From positions 62,001 to 126,000 of the forward strand of contig MU129037.1 in assembly GCA_014904985.1 (NCBI GenBank): 64,000 bases of DNA. The letters are read 5' to 3'. Each line of letters starts with the position of its first letter. Within the stretch, counting starts at the first letter, position 1. Origin of the DNA: Hydnum rufescens UP504 (taxonomy: Eukaryota > Basidiomycota > Agaricomycetes > Cantharellales > Hydnaceae). The position numbers were made by a program, and so were the translations under genes. The notes beneath the pieces are model-generated. The model searched no databases. It saw nothing but the letters and a program-made list of their open reading frames with translations, and was not told the origin of the DNA. Below are positions 21,850 through 30,893 of this stretch, piece after piece.

Positions 21850-22890
21850 TTTGCGCCTTCCGTTCCAACCTAAATAAGAACGCATGCCAACAATTCAGAA
21901 AGGAGGAACCGACCTCTCTTTCTCGCAATACATCCGATTCCCCAATGAGTTTTTAGAATAGGGAGACGTGGATGCAACAGAGGCTATCCTTCACCTTTCT
22001 GTTCCATGGCCGACGGATCTCCCTGAGGCCCGAAATAAAGTTTGTTCGCTTCGTCCCGCTCTCGTGTATCAGTGCCGGACGTTGCTACTAGAGATAGTGC
22101 CCAGATTTCCAAAAAGCCGAGATTCCCGTTGAACATTATGAGGGATACCCTCCAGCAGAAGGTTCAATTGGGAGGTATCTCAACGGCCAAAACACTGGTC
22201 ACACCGTGATGCGCCCGCCGTGGCATGAGACGTTGGGGATGATCCAGTTCTGATCCCAGCACTAGATTCGCGGGAGAAGAGAGCAAGCCCCGGACCCCTG
22301 AGACTGGACGCATGCCGCGGCCTCGAGATACATTCAGAAGGAACCCTGGTCCCCTTGGATGAACGTGAATCACGAGTCCGTCCTCCTGAGGTCCTAGTAC
22401 AGATCGTGCTTCCTGGTCTCACGCAATAACGTTACGAAGGCGTCGAAGCCTCGCTCGATGAACAGGCTGAACTCGCCTTAATCGATTGGATTGCGGCCGA
22501 TAACCTATGGAGATATTCGATCTGAACATGAATGTGGCGTCCCCCAAAGCCCAGCACAGGGCGTCGAAAGAGGGGAGGGGGTGTGCAGAAACCGCGAAGC
22601 CATGGAAGGGAACAGGAGTTGCGGTGGAGGTTGTCGATTAGCCTCGAGATAAATTAGCGGTGTATCTAGACAATAGAAACAGTGGGGCTGGGTCATGATC
22701 CGATGAAGAAGTCTGTCTAGGAACTATGATCGATAGGCCACAATATGCGCAAGACCCCACGAGAAATGCACAGAACGAGAGAGAGGATCAAGGACCCTCA
22801 GAAAGAGCACTTAGCGCGTTCGGGAGCGCAGGAACCGGGGGGATGGATAAAAGCCAAGGGAAGGAAAGTTTTCAAAGGTATGCGCTATGG
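21850..22890 (-). pseudogene. gene 'Y' copy R1 (eroded)
   Basis: Occupies the position of gene Y between the dsRBD gene and the promoter block at 22890-23090 (gtatttatac at about 22895, reading leftward). Open frames here are short and proline/serine-rich, and I could not align them confidently with the better Y copies. Assignment rests mainly on position. Confidence 0.3.
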
Positions 22891-23430
22891 GTATTTATAC
22901 AATCACATCGTTGCACACGGCTGCCTTCGGCGAAACGACACGTTAGGGTGGCTCTAATTTGCGGGGGGAGAATAAATTGCCAGAGAGTACGATGGTACGC
23001 AACCGCTAGGTTCACGAAGTAGCCAATAGCCGAAGCACAGAAGGCGAAGATATATCGGAGGATCAGGATGAATACTAGGATGCGGAAAATAGTTTTAATT
23101 TCATCCAGAATAATTAAAATCATTCAGTCCCGCAAGCAACTGGGGGATCTTGACATCTTGTGGATACTGGGGCCGTAACTACAATAAAATTTATAGCCAG
23201 GACTTGCTTGATGTGAGAAGGCAATAGGAGATAGATATGGGCGTACGAAAAGTTGAATGAGACCAAGAAACCCGCTTGGGACGATTTTGCGCTGCTGTCA
23301 TAACGAAGGCCACGGTCAACCGGGCGGAGCCGGCCGAGACGATGTTGCACAACCACCATGACTCTCGAGACAGCTGTGGCAACAAGGTTCTAGCTACGTA
23401 GCCCGACACATTAGATCTCAGCTTGGCGGC
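22890..23430. other. promoter block and rearranged flank
   Basis: 22890-23090 is a copy of the Y/MSM1 divergent promoter (gtatttatac, ccgaagcacagaaggcgaag, tatcggaggatcaggatgaa). After it, 23100-23430 should hold an MSM1 fragment by analogy, but I see no synthetase codons. The unit appears to be cut off by the gene D block. Confidence 0.4.
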
Positions 23431-25170
23431 TGGCTGCGGCAACTATCGAATCCGTCATTAACTCGCTTGTTCTTATGCGTTCCACTGTGTTCCGTGTAGC
23501 CAGATCGAGCTCAAGAAGGAAGTTATGATGCATGGGGCGAGCGGATGTTTGCTTCCGCGAGCCAATCCCACCCTCCGGACGTTTTGGAGGGAAATGAATG
23601 GATGCACATATTTCGCCCACCATACGACTGTTGCAGTGGTTTCGCTTGACTGGCAGGCTTGCACGTGATCCGATAAATGCCGACACTTTTGTGCTTCCGC
23701 ACACTCGCAACGACAGGAGACAAACGATCTGCAGGAGATCCTGGCGTTTCGTTTTTCACGCTTTTTAATTTGTTCTTCTGACACACCGCCGTTGAGAGAA
23801 TGGTGAAGTTGGATCATGCACTAAGATCTGCGACTCACTATCGCTCAATGGACCTGTAACACAGTGGAATGGGAATTAAGCGGACGCCGTGGATATCGTG
23901 GAGTCGTGAACGCTCAGAATGAGTTGTCGAATCGCCTCGATCGGGGATACAATTCCTTCAGAGGAAGCATCGTTTATAAAATGAACAATGGATATGCCTT
24001 TGGATGTGACGAGTGAGTACAAGATTATTCTGGAATTGGCGGGCCAGGCAAAGAACAATTTCTGTAATTGACGATAGGATTCCAATTCCAGTGGTAGCCG
24101 GCGGCCAGCAGTCAGTATTCGGTTGATATCTCGTGCGTCACAAACCCGTATGGGCCTAGTCAAGCCAGTTACAATGTTCACACGCGGCGGCACAGCACCT
24201 ATCGCAGGGATGTAGATTCTTTCACTTGCCAGGCTAAACGAGTAACACGACGGGTTTCCGGTATTTAAAACAGTTACAGGGACTCTAGGTACAGGCGGCA
24301 GCACGAGGAGCCCTTAGCAAGGACCTGATTGCAACCCCCCAAATTGACCTATTTCCTCCATGGGGTCCATTAGGAAGGATCATACTTCCACGAGCTTTCG
24401 CCAGCTTGGCGATTTTTTGGAATTGAGAAGATCGCGACGTGACACGTGAACCGGGAAAATGATATACACTCTGTGTAATTCACTGTTGCGCCCCCATCTC
24501 TCGCTCGCTGTGAAGACCGCGACAATCACAGTGAGTAGATCGACAATGAATGTGACACATTCTCCATAGAGGTTTTGTGTTTCGTTTGTTGTTCCGCGTT
24601 GATTTCTACATTTTGGGACCACTTCTTTTGTATAGTATTTATTTTCATGCCGCTATTGCTAGCCAGGAGCCGGAGTTCGTCGAAGTTGAATCATATACAG
24701 ATAAGGGACCATGATTCCCCCCCACCGCCTTCGCCTTTACGATTGCTCCTCAACGTCCCCGGGGACGGAATTCCTGCCGCGGTCCTCCATTTGCGTCCCC
24801 GTACCCAAAATCCCCAGTCCTCTTCAGCCGCGTCATTCTCCACGGGGCGTATGCTTAAATCTGCCCAGCTCTCGTGCTGTGGATCTGCCCACGAAGCGTA
24901 TATATCGTACGTAATCATGTTATGACCATGAGCATCCCTCTGAGGTCTGATTGGGATGCCCGCATATTCAAATATCGGAGCTCTGCTCCTAGTCCGGTTC
25001 TCATACTCATACGCACAATCCGGGACCATAAAGTCTCGCAGATGACACTAACGTGTGAGGCGGAGCCTTGCCAAAATCGTGATCTAGGGACGTGGAAGGG
25101 CACCTCTGAGATACTGGGCCTTTGTCCGATTCATATTACTGTATTCCTTGTCGGGAAATGAAAACCGCCC
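23430..25170 (-). CDS. unknown gene 'D', right-arm copy; best frame 23876-24304
   Basis: Not recognised. The clearest exon is a 142-codon open frame ending at 23876. It contains SCYSFSLASERIYIPAIGAV, ARDINRILTAGRRLPLELE, YRQLQKLFFAWPANSRIILY, SLVTSKGISIVHFINDASSE and SPIEAIRQLILSVHD. Upstream minus-strand pieces are TFIVDLLTVIVAVFTASERW (about 24500-24560; one hydrophobic helix) and ENRTRSRAPIFEYAG (about 24950-25000). The inverted copy at 11.3-13.1 kb keeps the same reading frame in the main exon, with mostly conservative changes. That argues for past selection on the protein. Exon joins are not resolved, and whether this copy is expressed is unknown. Confidence 0.45.
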
Positions 25171-25220
25171 TACTACCAAAAGAACAATAGTGCTCAGGGT
25201 CGGAAAAAACACCACTGTGT

Positions 25221-25274
25221 AATTGTGGCTCCTGCCTCATGTTCGCTGGCCCTGTGCTTAGATATTGCCACAAT
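25221..25274 (+). promoter_or_regulatory. inverted motif upstream of dsRBD copy R2
   Basis: Arms aattgtggc (25221-25229) and gccacaat (25267-25274) lie about 240 bases upstream of the R2 start codon. A TATA-like gcgcataaaag (about 25428) and the shared leader word gtattcgaatatcctctaaa lie just before the ATG. Confidence 0.5.
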
Positions 25275-25511
25275 ACAAAAGTGCCTAAATAGATCATACC
25301 GTCAAGGTATGACCTCGGAGGCTTTGGGTGTGGACGCATGCCGTCAAAAGCATATACCACGCACCAAAGCCTCCGGAAAAAAACCGCCGGGGGTCGTGGT
25401 TTTTTTGAAATCAAAAGCGCATAAAAGTGAATCCAATCGAGCTCCTTCCTTCTGCTAACTCCAACCTCGCCCCAACTATCGTCTCTCTCCCGTATTCGAA
25501 TATCCTCTAAA

Positions 25512-26115
25512 ATGCCATCTAATCGTTGTCAGTCTCCTCGAGGCTCGGTATCGGACAGGTCTAACGTGCAAAAAACGCATTCTTACCATCAGCCGTCAAT
25601 AAAGCTGGAGCGGCTGAACGTCTCCTGCATGAATTGTAGGTGATGCGATCAGTCTGATAGGGCACCTATCACTGACACCATACAATTCAGTTTACAACAC
25701 AACAAGCAGGATTTAGAGTGGAAGGTAGAGTGATAGTCCTCTTACTGAAAATCCGTGTGATTCACAATCCCCTCCGACCATTACAATGATTTCCCGCAAC
25801 ATAGGAAGAGCTCCATGAAGTTAGTCAGACCCCACGAAACGTTAATTGGCAGGCAACTGCCATAGGTCCGTCAGCGCTTACTATTCAGTGAATCCCCATA
25901 CAATCAAGGCTAACCTCACTCCTTTTCTTCTACTCCCACAGTCGACGGGGAGGCGAGGGGCTCCGGTTCCGGACCCAAGTTGCGGGTAGCGAAAGCCCGG
26001 GCTGCCACGGTGCGTTATTATGACTATGTCCTATCAGATACGAATGTCCTGATAACACAAACCATATGCCATTCTCCAGCAAGCCCTCATCAATATGGGC
26101 ATAATTGTATGGTAA
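25512..26115 (+). CDS. small dsRNA-binding-domain protein (intact copy R2)
   Basis: Exons 25512-25527, 25593-25635, 25691-25724, 25805-25865, 25942-26009 and 26080-26115 join in frame to 85 residues. Exons 3, 4 and 5 are 34, 61 and 68 bases, the same as in copy R3. Domain order: AGAAERLLHEFLQHNKQ (helix 1), LEWKEELHEVSQ, NWQATAIVDGEARGSGSGPK, LRVAKARAAT and QALINMGIIVW. This is a stand-alone dsRBD with the GSGSG turn and the AK..AA helix intact. In fungi the fold binds A-form dsRNA or serves as a protein-protein module; which applies here is unknown. R2 has a longer spacer to its neighbours than R3 and is flanked upstream by gene D. Confidence 0.8.
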
Positions 26116-26239
26116 TGATTAGTAGTTGCTGTGTTGTTCCATACTTGAATAACAGAACAACTCACGCGAGTCCATACAAAAGACAGAGGAAAGGATAAAC
26201 TCATAGGGAGCATGAGCCCTCAAACGCGAATGAACAACC

Positions 26240-27340
26240 TACTGAAGAAGGTCAAAAATGTAGAGTGAGGCAAAAAATCGCAAACCGCTCCAACTACCGG
26301 CGCGACGCTCCGATCCTTCTTGAATTAATAACGTTTCCACGATTAGGAGAAAAGGGCGGAAGTGACTTCTCTTCGGTGCGACGTCCCGAACCTCCCGATA
26401 GTTCGAACAATACGAAGACGGGGGTACAATAGAAAACAATGCGGACTGCCCGGTGTGTTCGATGCCCACTGGATCGCCCTGAGGCTCATCGAATTCTTCT
26501 TGATGGTCCTAGACGTTGCTTCTAGAGACTATGTGCACCGTTCCCACAGCATATGATTGCGTTAATGATGCCACATCCGTCTCTTGGCCTCCAGAAAGAC
26601 GATTGAAGTCAACGATATTTCGACGATGAAGCGGCGCTCGTCGCACCGAAGCACGTACCGTCTCGGAAAATGTTGCTGACGGATCCCAGGAATAGGATGA
26701 TGATGAATTTAGGAATAGGAGCACGCACGGAAAGGCATCAAAGCCCCAGGGCGCATGAAAATGGACGCATTCCCCAAGATAACTGTCCGTTGGATCCCCC
26801 GGTCTTGGGACACTTTCTGGAAGCCTTCTTAGCCGTATATTTCCATGAGCAGAGTCCCTTTATCGTAAGATTCCGTGGATCACTGATCGTGCTTCCCGGC
26901 CCCCATAGTAATATTGGGGACGGCTTAAATGATTCATGTTACACTACTACTAGGAGCAAGATGTCATAGCCAACGCACGACTCGTGACAAGTGATTGTAG
27001 ATATTACCTCGAACGCGAACGTGCGGTCCACTGAACCTGAGTCCAAGGTGTTCAAGGCAATCGAATCGGACGAAGACAAGATACACGAAGGCTAAACCAT
27101 GAGATGGACATATAGTTGGCGCAAAGCCATATTTCGCTCTGTACAGACTTCCTCGCAATAGTAGAACAAGTGGTTCACGGTCCGATCAAGAACTCTGCCT
27201 GGGAGTAACGACCGATAGGCCAGAAAAAAGTGGCAAACCCCACGAGAATGGGTCACAGGTAATCTTTAGGAATGAATCCGGATCGCTTGCGAGCGCAGGG
27301 GGTGTTGAGACGGACTAGTGACCGGATGTTTTCAAACGTA
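26240..27340 (-). pseudogene. gene 'Y' copy R2
   Basis: Minus-strand pieces are LDSGSVDRTFAFEVISTIT (about 26990-27045) and DFNRLSGGQETDVASL with SYAVGTVHIVSRSNVRDHQE, the latter continuing EEFDEPQGDPVGIEHTG (26440-26620). The TATA word is at about 27345 and the gene would be transcribed leftward. Stops between blocks may be introns or damage. It is the best-preserved Y copy with the one at 16 kb. No family is recognised. Confidence 0.4.
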
Positions 27341-27720
27341 TCCGTTCCGTATTTATACACTTTGATATACATGCACTATCTTCGGCAAAACGAGATCTTG
27401 GACCTGACGTCTCCTAACTGATGAAGAACAAATTTACTCAGTCCGAGATCTAGAGTATATGGGCGAACGAACAGCCGTAACGCGGGGCAGGAAGCAAGAC
27501 AAGGATATATCGGAGAGATCAAGACGAATCCTAGGGTGCCCAAAATGGATGTGATTTCATAGAGCATAATTCAAGTCTCTTAGTTCGGCATCCAAGCCCC
27601 AAGCAGCGGAGGATCTTGATGATTGTTGAGTCGTACTAGCTATCGCGATTGCGGCAGAACTTACGCCCAGCATCTGCCATCATCATGGGACAAGGAAGTC
27701 TACACCCGCAGGAGTGCTGA
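27340..27720. promoter_or_regulatory. Y/MSM1 divergent promoter, copy R2
   Basis: 27360-27570 is the reverse complement of 9640-9860 (words attcgtcttgatctc, ctgttcgttcgcc, gtataaata). It continues to 27700 with ttcaagtctcttagttcgg and ccaagccccaagcagcggagg, also seen at 17060-17150 and 9570-9640. It lies between gene Y (leftward) and the MSM1 fragment (rightward). Confidence 0.5.
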
Positions 27721-27789
27721 AGTCTGAAAAGGTATGTACGAGGCTAATGATCTCCTGCGGCGCTCTCTACGAAAGATCCAGACCAAGTC

Positions 27790-28350
27790 GCTCACACCCT
27801 TGACTTTTGCTTCCGATCAACGGTCTTCAGCAAAACCCTACCATTTCTGCCCCCATAATATAGTGACTTCATCTTCTCCGATCCGGCCTTGGATTGAGCT
27901 CTATTTTCACATAGAGGTTGAGGTGCCTATTCATACCTCACTGCACCGTCTCGGACATCTATCATGATGCGGCATTTTGGGGATATTCCGGTCGCTGTAT
28001 CCGCACCTGCGTCGTCCAGTGCGAATTATTATCAATGCGAGCAGAGATGACAATGGCCTGAAAATCCACCACACCTCAGAGCCCCGCAGAACAGAGGCTC
28101 GCGAGTTTTGCGACGATGTAGGTGGGAGCTTTGAAATTCTTGTACACATTCTCTCCATTTTGCGGTCGTTCCAGCCCTTTCACGTACCAGTCCAAGATGG
28201 ATGTTTTGATACTGGCGTCGTCAAACTTTATGGACATCGTTCATGAGGAATACTGACAGTAGGTCCCGACCATTCATTCGACGTGCCGCAGTCTCGCGCG
28301 TTCCTTCCTCTCCCAGCCAGAAAATACTGCTCAGGTTGGAGGCACACTTT
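27790..28350 (+). pseudogene. MSM1 5'-end fragment (right-arm copy)
   Basis: Keeps the word tcttcagcaaaaccctacca (MSM1 has tcttcagcaaaaccatacta). It then has IIINASRDDNGLKIHHTSEP with TEAREFCDD, matching VILNTGTDEHGLKIQRASEL and TEAREFCDR of the intact gene. The mitochondrial leader and HIGH motif are scrambled, and the copy stops at about the second intron. Confidence 0.7.
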
Positions 28351-28399
28351 GGCAGCTGGCGTGTCCTAAAGCAATATATTCTATTTTGAATTACCGGTA

Positions 28400-28690
28400 T
28401 GACCATCCCTCAGCAAGAGCAGATTGCGAAAGCCCAAAGACAGCCTGCTCCCTCGGTTCAGTCACTCGCGTTCATACGTACGCTCTAATGTTCGTAGTCA
28501 CTATCATGGCTTCCTCTATGGAAGGTGGCACTGACATATCTGGAGACAGGCTTCGGGGATCACCTTGTCTCCGATCTAGGGTGACCTCTGGAATCCCCCA
28601 AAACTCGTTTTATTGGCATGATATGAATACATGTCCTACATTCTTATCGTTCTATAAGATACATACCTAAAGGATGAAGGTATTTACGGT
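28400..28690. other. block C, upstream flank of dsRBD copy R3
   Basis: Matches the reverse complement of 15230-15360 (gcttcctctatggaaggtgg, ttttattgg). No gene is seen. It joins the MSM1 fragment of the previous unit to the promoter of the next dsRBD gene. Confidence 0.4.
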
Positions 28691-28710
28691 CAGGGAAACA
28701 TACCACTATA

Positions 28711-28767
28711 GAATTGTGGCCCCTTCGGCATGTCCGACCTCCCTGTAATTAGATATTGCCACAATTC
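28711..28767 (+). promoter_or_regulatory. perfect 10-bp inverted motif upstream of dsRBD copy R3
   Basis: gaattgtggc (28711-28720) and gccacaattc (28758-28767) are exact reverse complements 37 bases apart. Equivalent arms occur at 11149-11200, 15079-15129, 18263-18323, 20953-20998 and 25221-25274, always in the same place relative to a dsRBD start codon. Conservation of the arms while the spacer varies suggests a bound site or an RNA structure in the leader. A TATA-like cacataaaag is at about 28873. Confidence 0.6.
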
Positions 28768-28961
28768 ATAACTGCCTAAATAGAGGATAGCTTCAAGGTC
28801 TTGAGAAAGCCGATACCACGCACCAAAGCCTCCAAAAAACCATTCAGGGTCGTAGATTCTTTGGAATGAACGGCACATAAAAGCAAACAGAGGCGAGCTC
28901 CTTCTCGCCAACCCAACTTCACTGCAACAATCCTCTGTCCCTTATTCGAATATCCTCTAAA

Positions 28962-29577
28962 ATGCCATCTCCCTCCAACCCTTGTGAGTCTTCTAAAGGC
29001 GAGATGTCGGACGGCCCGGGTTCTGACGTGCGAAAATGTATTCTTGCCATTAGCTATTACCAAGGCAGGGCACGTCCGCCTACTGAAGAACTGGTAGGTG
29101 TGCGGAATCTGATAGGACACATACCACTTACACCATATGATTCAGCCTGCGAAACACCAACTGGGATCTCCAATGGAAGGTATGGTGATAGTCCTCTCAT
29201 GAAGAATATGCGCGATTCACCGTTCACTCGGACCGATGTATGGAAACATAGGAAGAGTTCGTAGAAGTAAGCGCCGAAACCAAATCCCCACACTGGGAGG
29301 CAACTGTGATAGGTCTGTCAGCGGGTTACTCTTCAGTGGATCTCTAATACTAACCTTACACATTTTTCTCTGCCCCCACAGTCAATGGGGACCCATTGGG
29401 ATCTGGTTCTGGGCCTAAATTGAAAGTGGCCAAGGACCGGGCTGCTAGGGTACGCCATTACAAACTATGTACTAGCAGATATCAATGTTTGGATACTACT
29501 GACAACACACCATTCTGAAGGAAGCCCTCATCGCACTAAAAATGATCAAACCACCCCCTAGATGTGTACAGGCGTAG
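28962..29577 (+). CDS. small dsRNA-binding-domain protein (intact copy R3)
   Basis: Exons 28962-28983, 29054-29093, 29146-29179, 29252-29312, 29382-29449 and 29521-29577 join in frame to 93 residues. The product is essentially one dsRBD: SITKAGHVRLLKNCLRNT (helix 1), DLQWKEEFVEVSAETKSPHW, EATVIVNGDPLGSGSGPK, LKVAKDRAAREALIALKM (C-terminal helix). All introns have GT and AG ends. This copy sits in the unit that leads directly into the intact MSM1 gene and may be closest to the ancestral gene. No catalytic (Dicer, ADAR, RNase III) domain is attached. Function is inferred from the fold only: dsRNA binding, or interference with or assistance of RNA silencing. Confidence 0.85.
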
Positions 29578-29599
29578 CCTCTTGTTCCACCCACCTGTA

Positions 29600-30400
29600 C
29601 ATAATAAACGTGTTCACAAATAACCAGTATGACTTTCCCATCCTCCACAATCAATAATCCTGTGATTCACGGAATAGGAAAGGGGAACGAACCTCTCTTT
29701 TTCATGCCGCCCAAAGGCAGGGAGGCGGGGATGGAGTCGAAAATAACGTAGGTTGTCTACATCTCTTTGTTCCATAGTTACGGATCCCCGTGAGCTTGTA
29801 ACGATGGACAGGAAAACTCTTTCCGCCAGTACCGGGCGTCCTCATACTGAAACTCGTGCATGCGGGCGATTGGCATCTGGGCATCGCAGTCCCGAGATGC
29901 ATCCCCGTTGTTTCAGATTTGCATGGACCAGAGATCTCATGGGCCCAGTATATCACAGATCGTGTATCCCGGTCTCACAGCGACGTTGCGAAGGTGTCGA
30001 AACATCCATGATACTCTAGTAACTAGTAATAGGCTGTAGAAGATGTCGCAGAAGGAAAAGACGAATGTGCGAGCCACCAAAGTCGAGGGTAACACGCTCG
30101 AGACGGCGGAATCAGACCAAGGCATGTGTAGAGACGGCAAAGGCATGAGATCGACCCATCGTGGGGTAAAGATAGATCCGGATACGTATACACCCTCACC
30201 ATAGGGGGGGCAGTTGGGTCCTATCGAGAAGTCTCAGGGACTGATGGCCGATATGCCAAAGATCGTGGTCGGCCACACGAGAACAAGACACAGGGGCGAG
30301 ATGGTCCCCATAGAGGCTTTAGGCTGCTCAAGATGGCAGGGGCTGAGGCGACGAATGCAAGTCTACTGGAGTGAAGTTTTCAGGGCTATCCGCTCTGCGT
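29600..30400 (-). pseudogene. gene 'Y' copy next to MSM1 (uncertain)
   Basis: Lies between the dsRBD gene and the divergent promoter, where the other units carry gene Y. The best minus-strand frames are 29702-29956 and 29937-30146, neither with a motif I recognise nor a convincing match to the conserved Y blocks. The word gtatttatac at about 30400 would drive it leftward. It is assigned by position only. Confidence 0.3.
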
Positions 30401-30893
30401 ATTTATACACTATCGCCTTAGTACACGCCGCCACCTTTGCAAAATCAGTTCTTCCAGCTCGTCTACTGTGATTGGTAAAGAATAAATTTAGGACGAAGAC
30501 AGACACGCAGTCATAAGGTGAACAAACAGCCGAAAGAGGGAGCAAAAACCGAGACGAGGACATATCGGGAGGATCAGGACGAATCCCAGAATGCGGAAAA
30601 TGGTTTGATTTTCTAGAGAGCGATCACAATCTTTCAGTCTTTTTATTCAAGCCTCAAGCACAAGGAGCATCTGGTTGATCTTTGAGCCATAGGTAGCGTG
30701 GTTCACATGAGAATTTTTAGCCCTTCATGCAGGAACATAATATCGCAGTTATATGCGGGCTGCGGGAGTAGAGGGTCAAAGCGATGGATAAGACTGAGAA
30801 AGGAGGCGTGCCATGAAGGCGACAAGCTAGTTTCATAACCAGATCGAGCTAGCTCAAGTCCCAAATAGCGCGGCGTTTGCTTCCGATGAACAA
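30390..30893. promoter_or_regulatory. divergent promoter of gene Y and MSM1
   Basis: Unit-3 version of the repeated promoter block: gtatttatac about 30400, gaacaaacagccgaaag about 30520, atatcgggaggatcaggacg about 30565. The MSM1 start codon follows at 30894, preceded by gcgtttgcttccgatgaac, a word retained in the partial copies at 9.4, 17.3 and 27.8 kb. Confidence 0.5.

Larger units (their letters stand above)
9080..28350. repeat. large imperfect inverted repeat of a dsRBD-Y-MSM1 module
   Basis: Left-arm blocks reappear reverse-complemented in the right arm. Examples are the promoter at 9640-9860 with 27360-27570, gene D at 11300-13130 with 23430-25170, the promoter at 13230-13440 with 22890-23090, and the dsRBD gene at 14250-14863 with 21233-21823. 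Paired coordinates sum to about 36,000-37,300, placing the axis near 18 kb. Identity by eye is moderate, with many indels, so the duplication is old. The centre (15.3-20.9 kb) holds further fragments in both orientations. A last direct copy, 28.4-31 kb, leads into the intact MSM1 gene and is probably close to the ancestral arrangement. Confidence 0.75.

Noticed and set aside
26964..27567. Short minus-strand frames within the promoter repeat
   Set aside because: The same sequence in other copies is frame-shifted and carries a TATA word, so it is better explained as promoter than as coding DNA.
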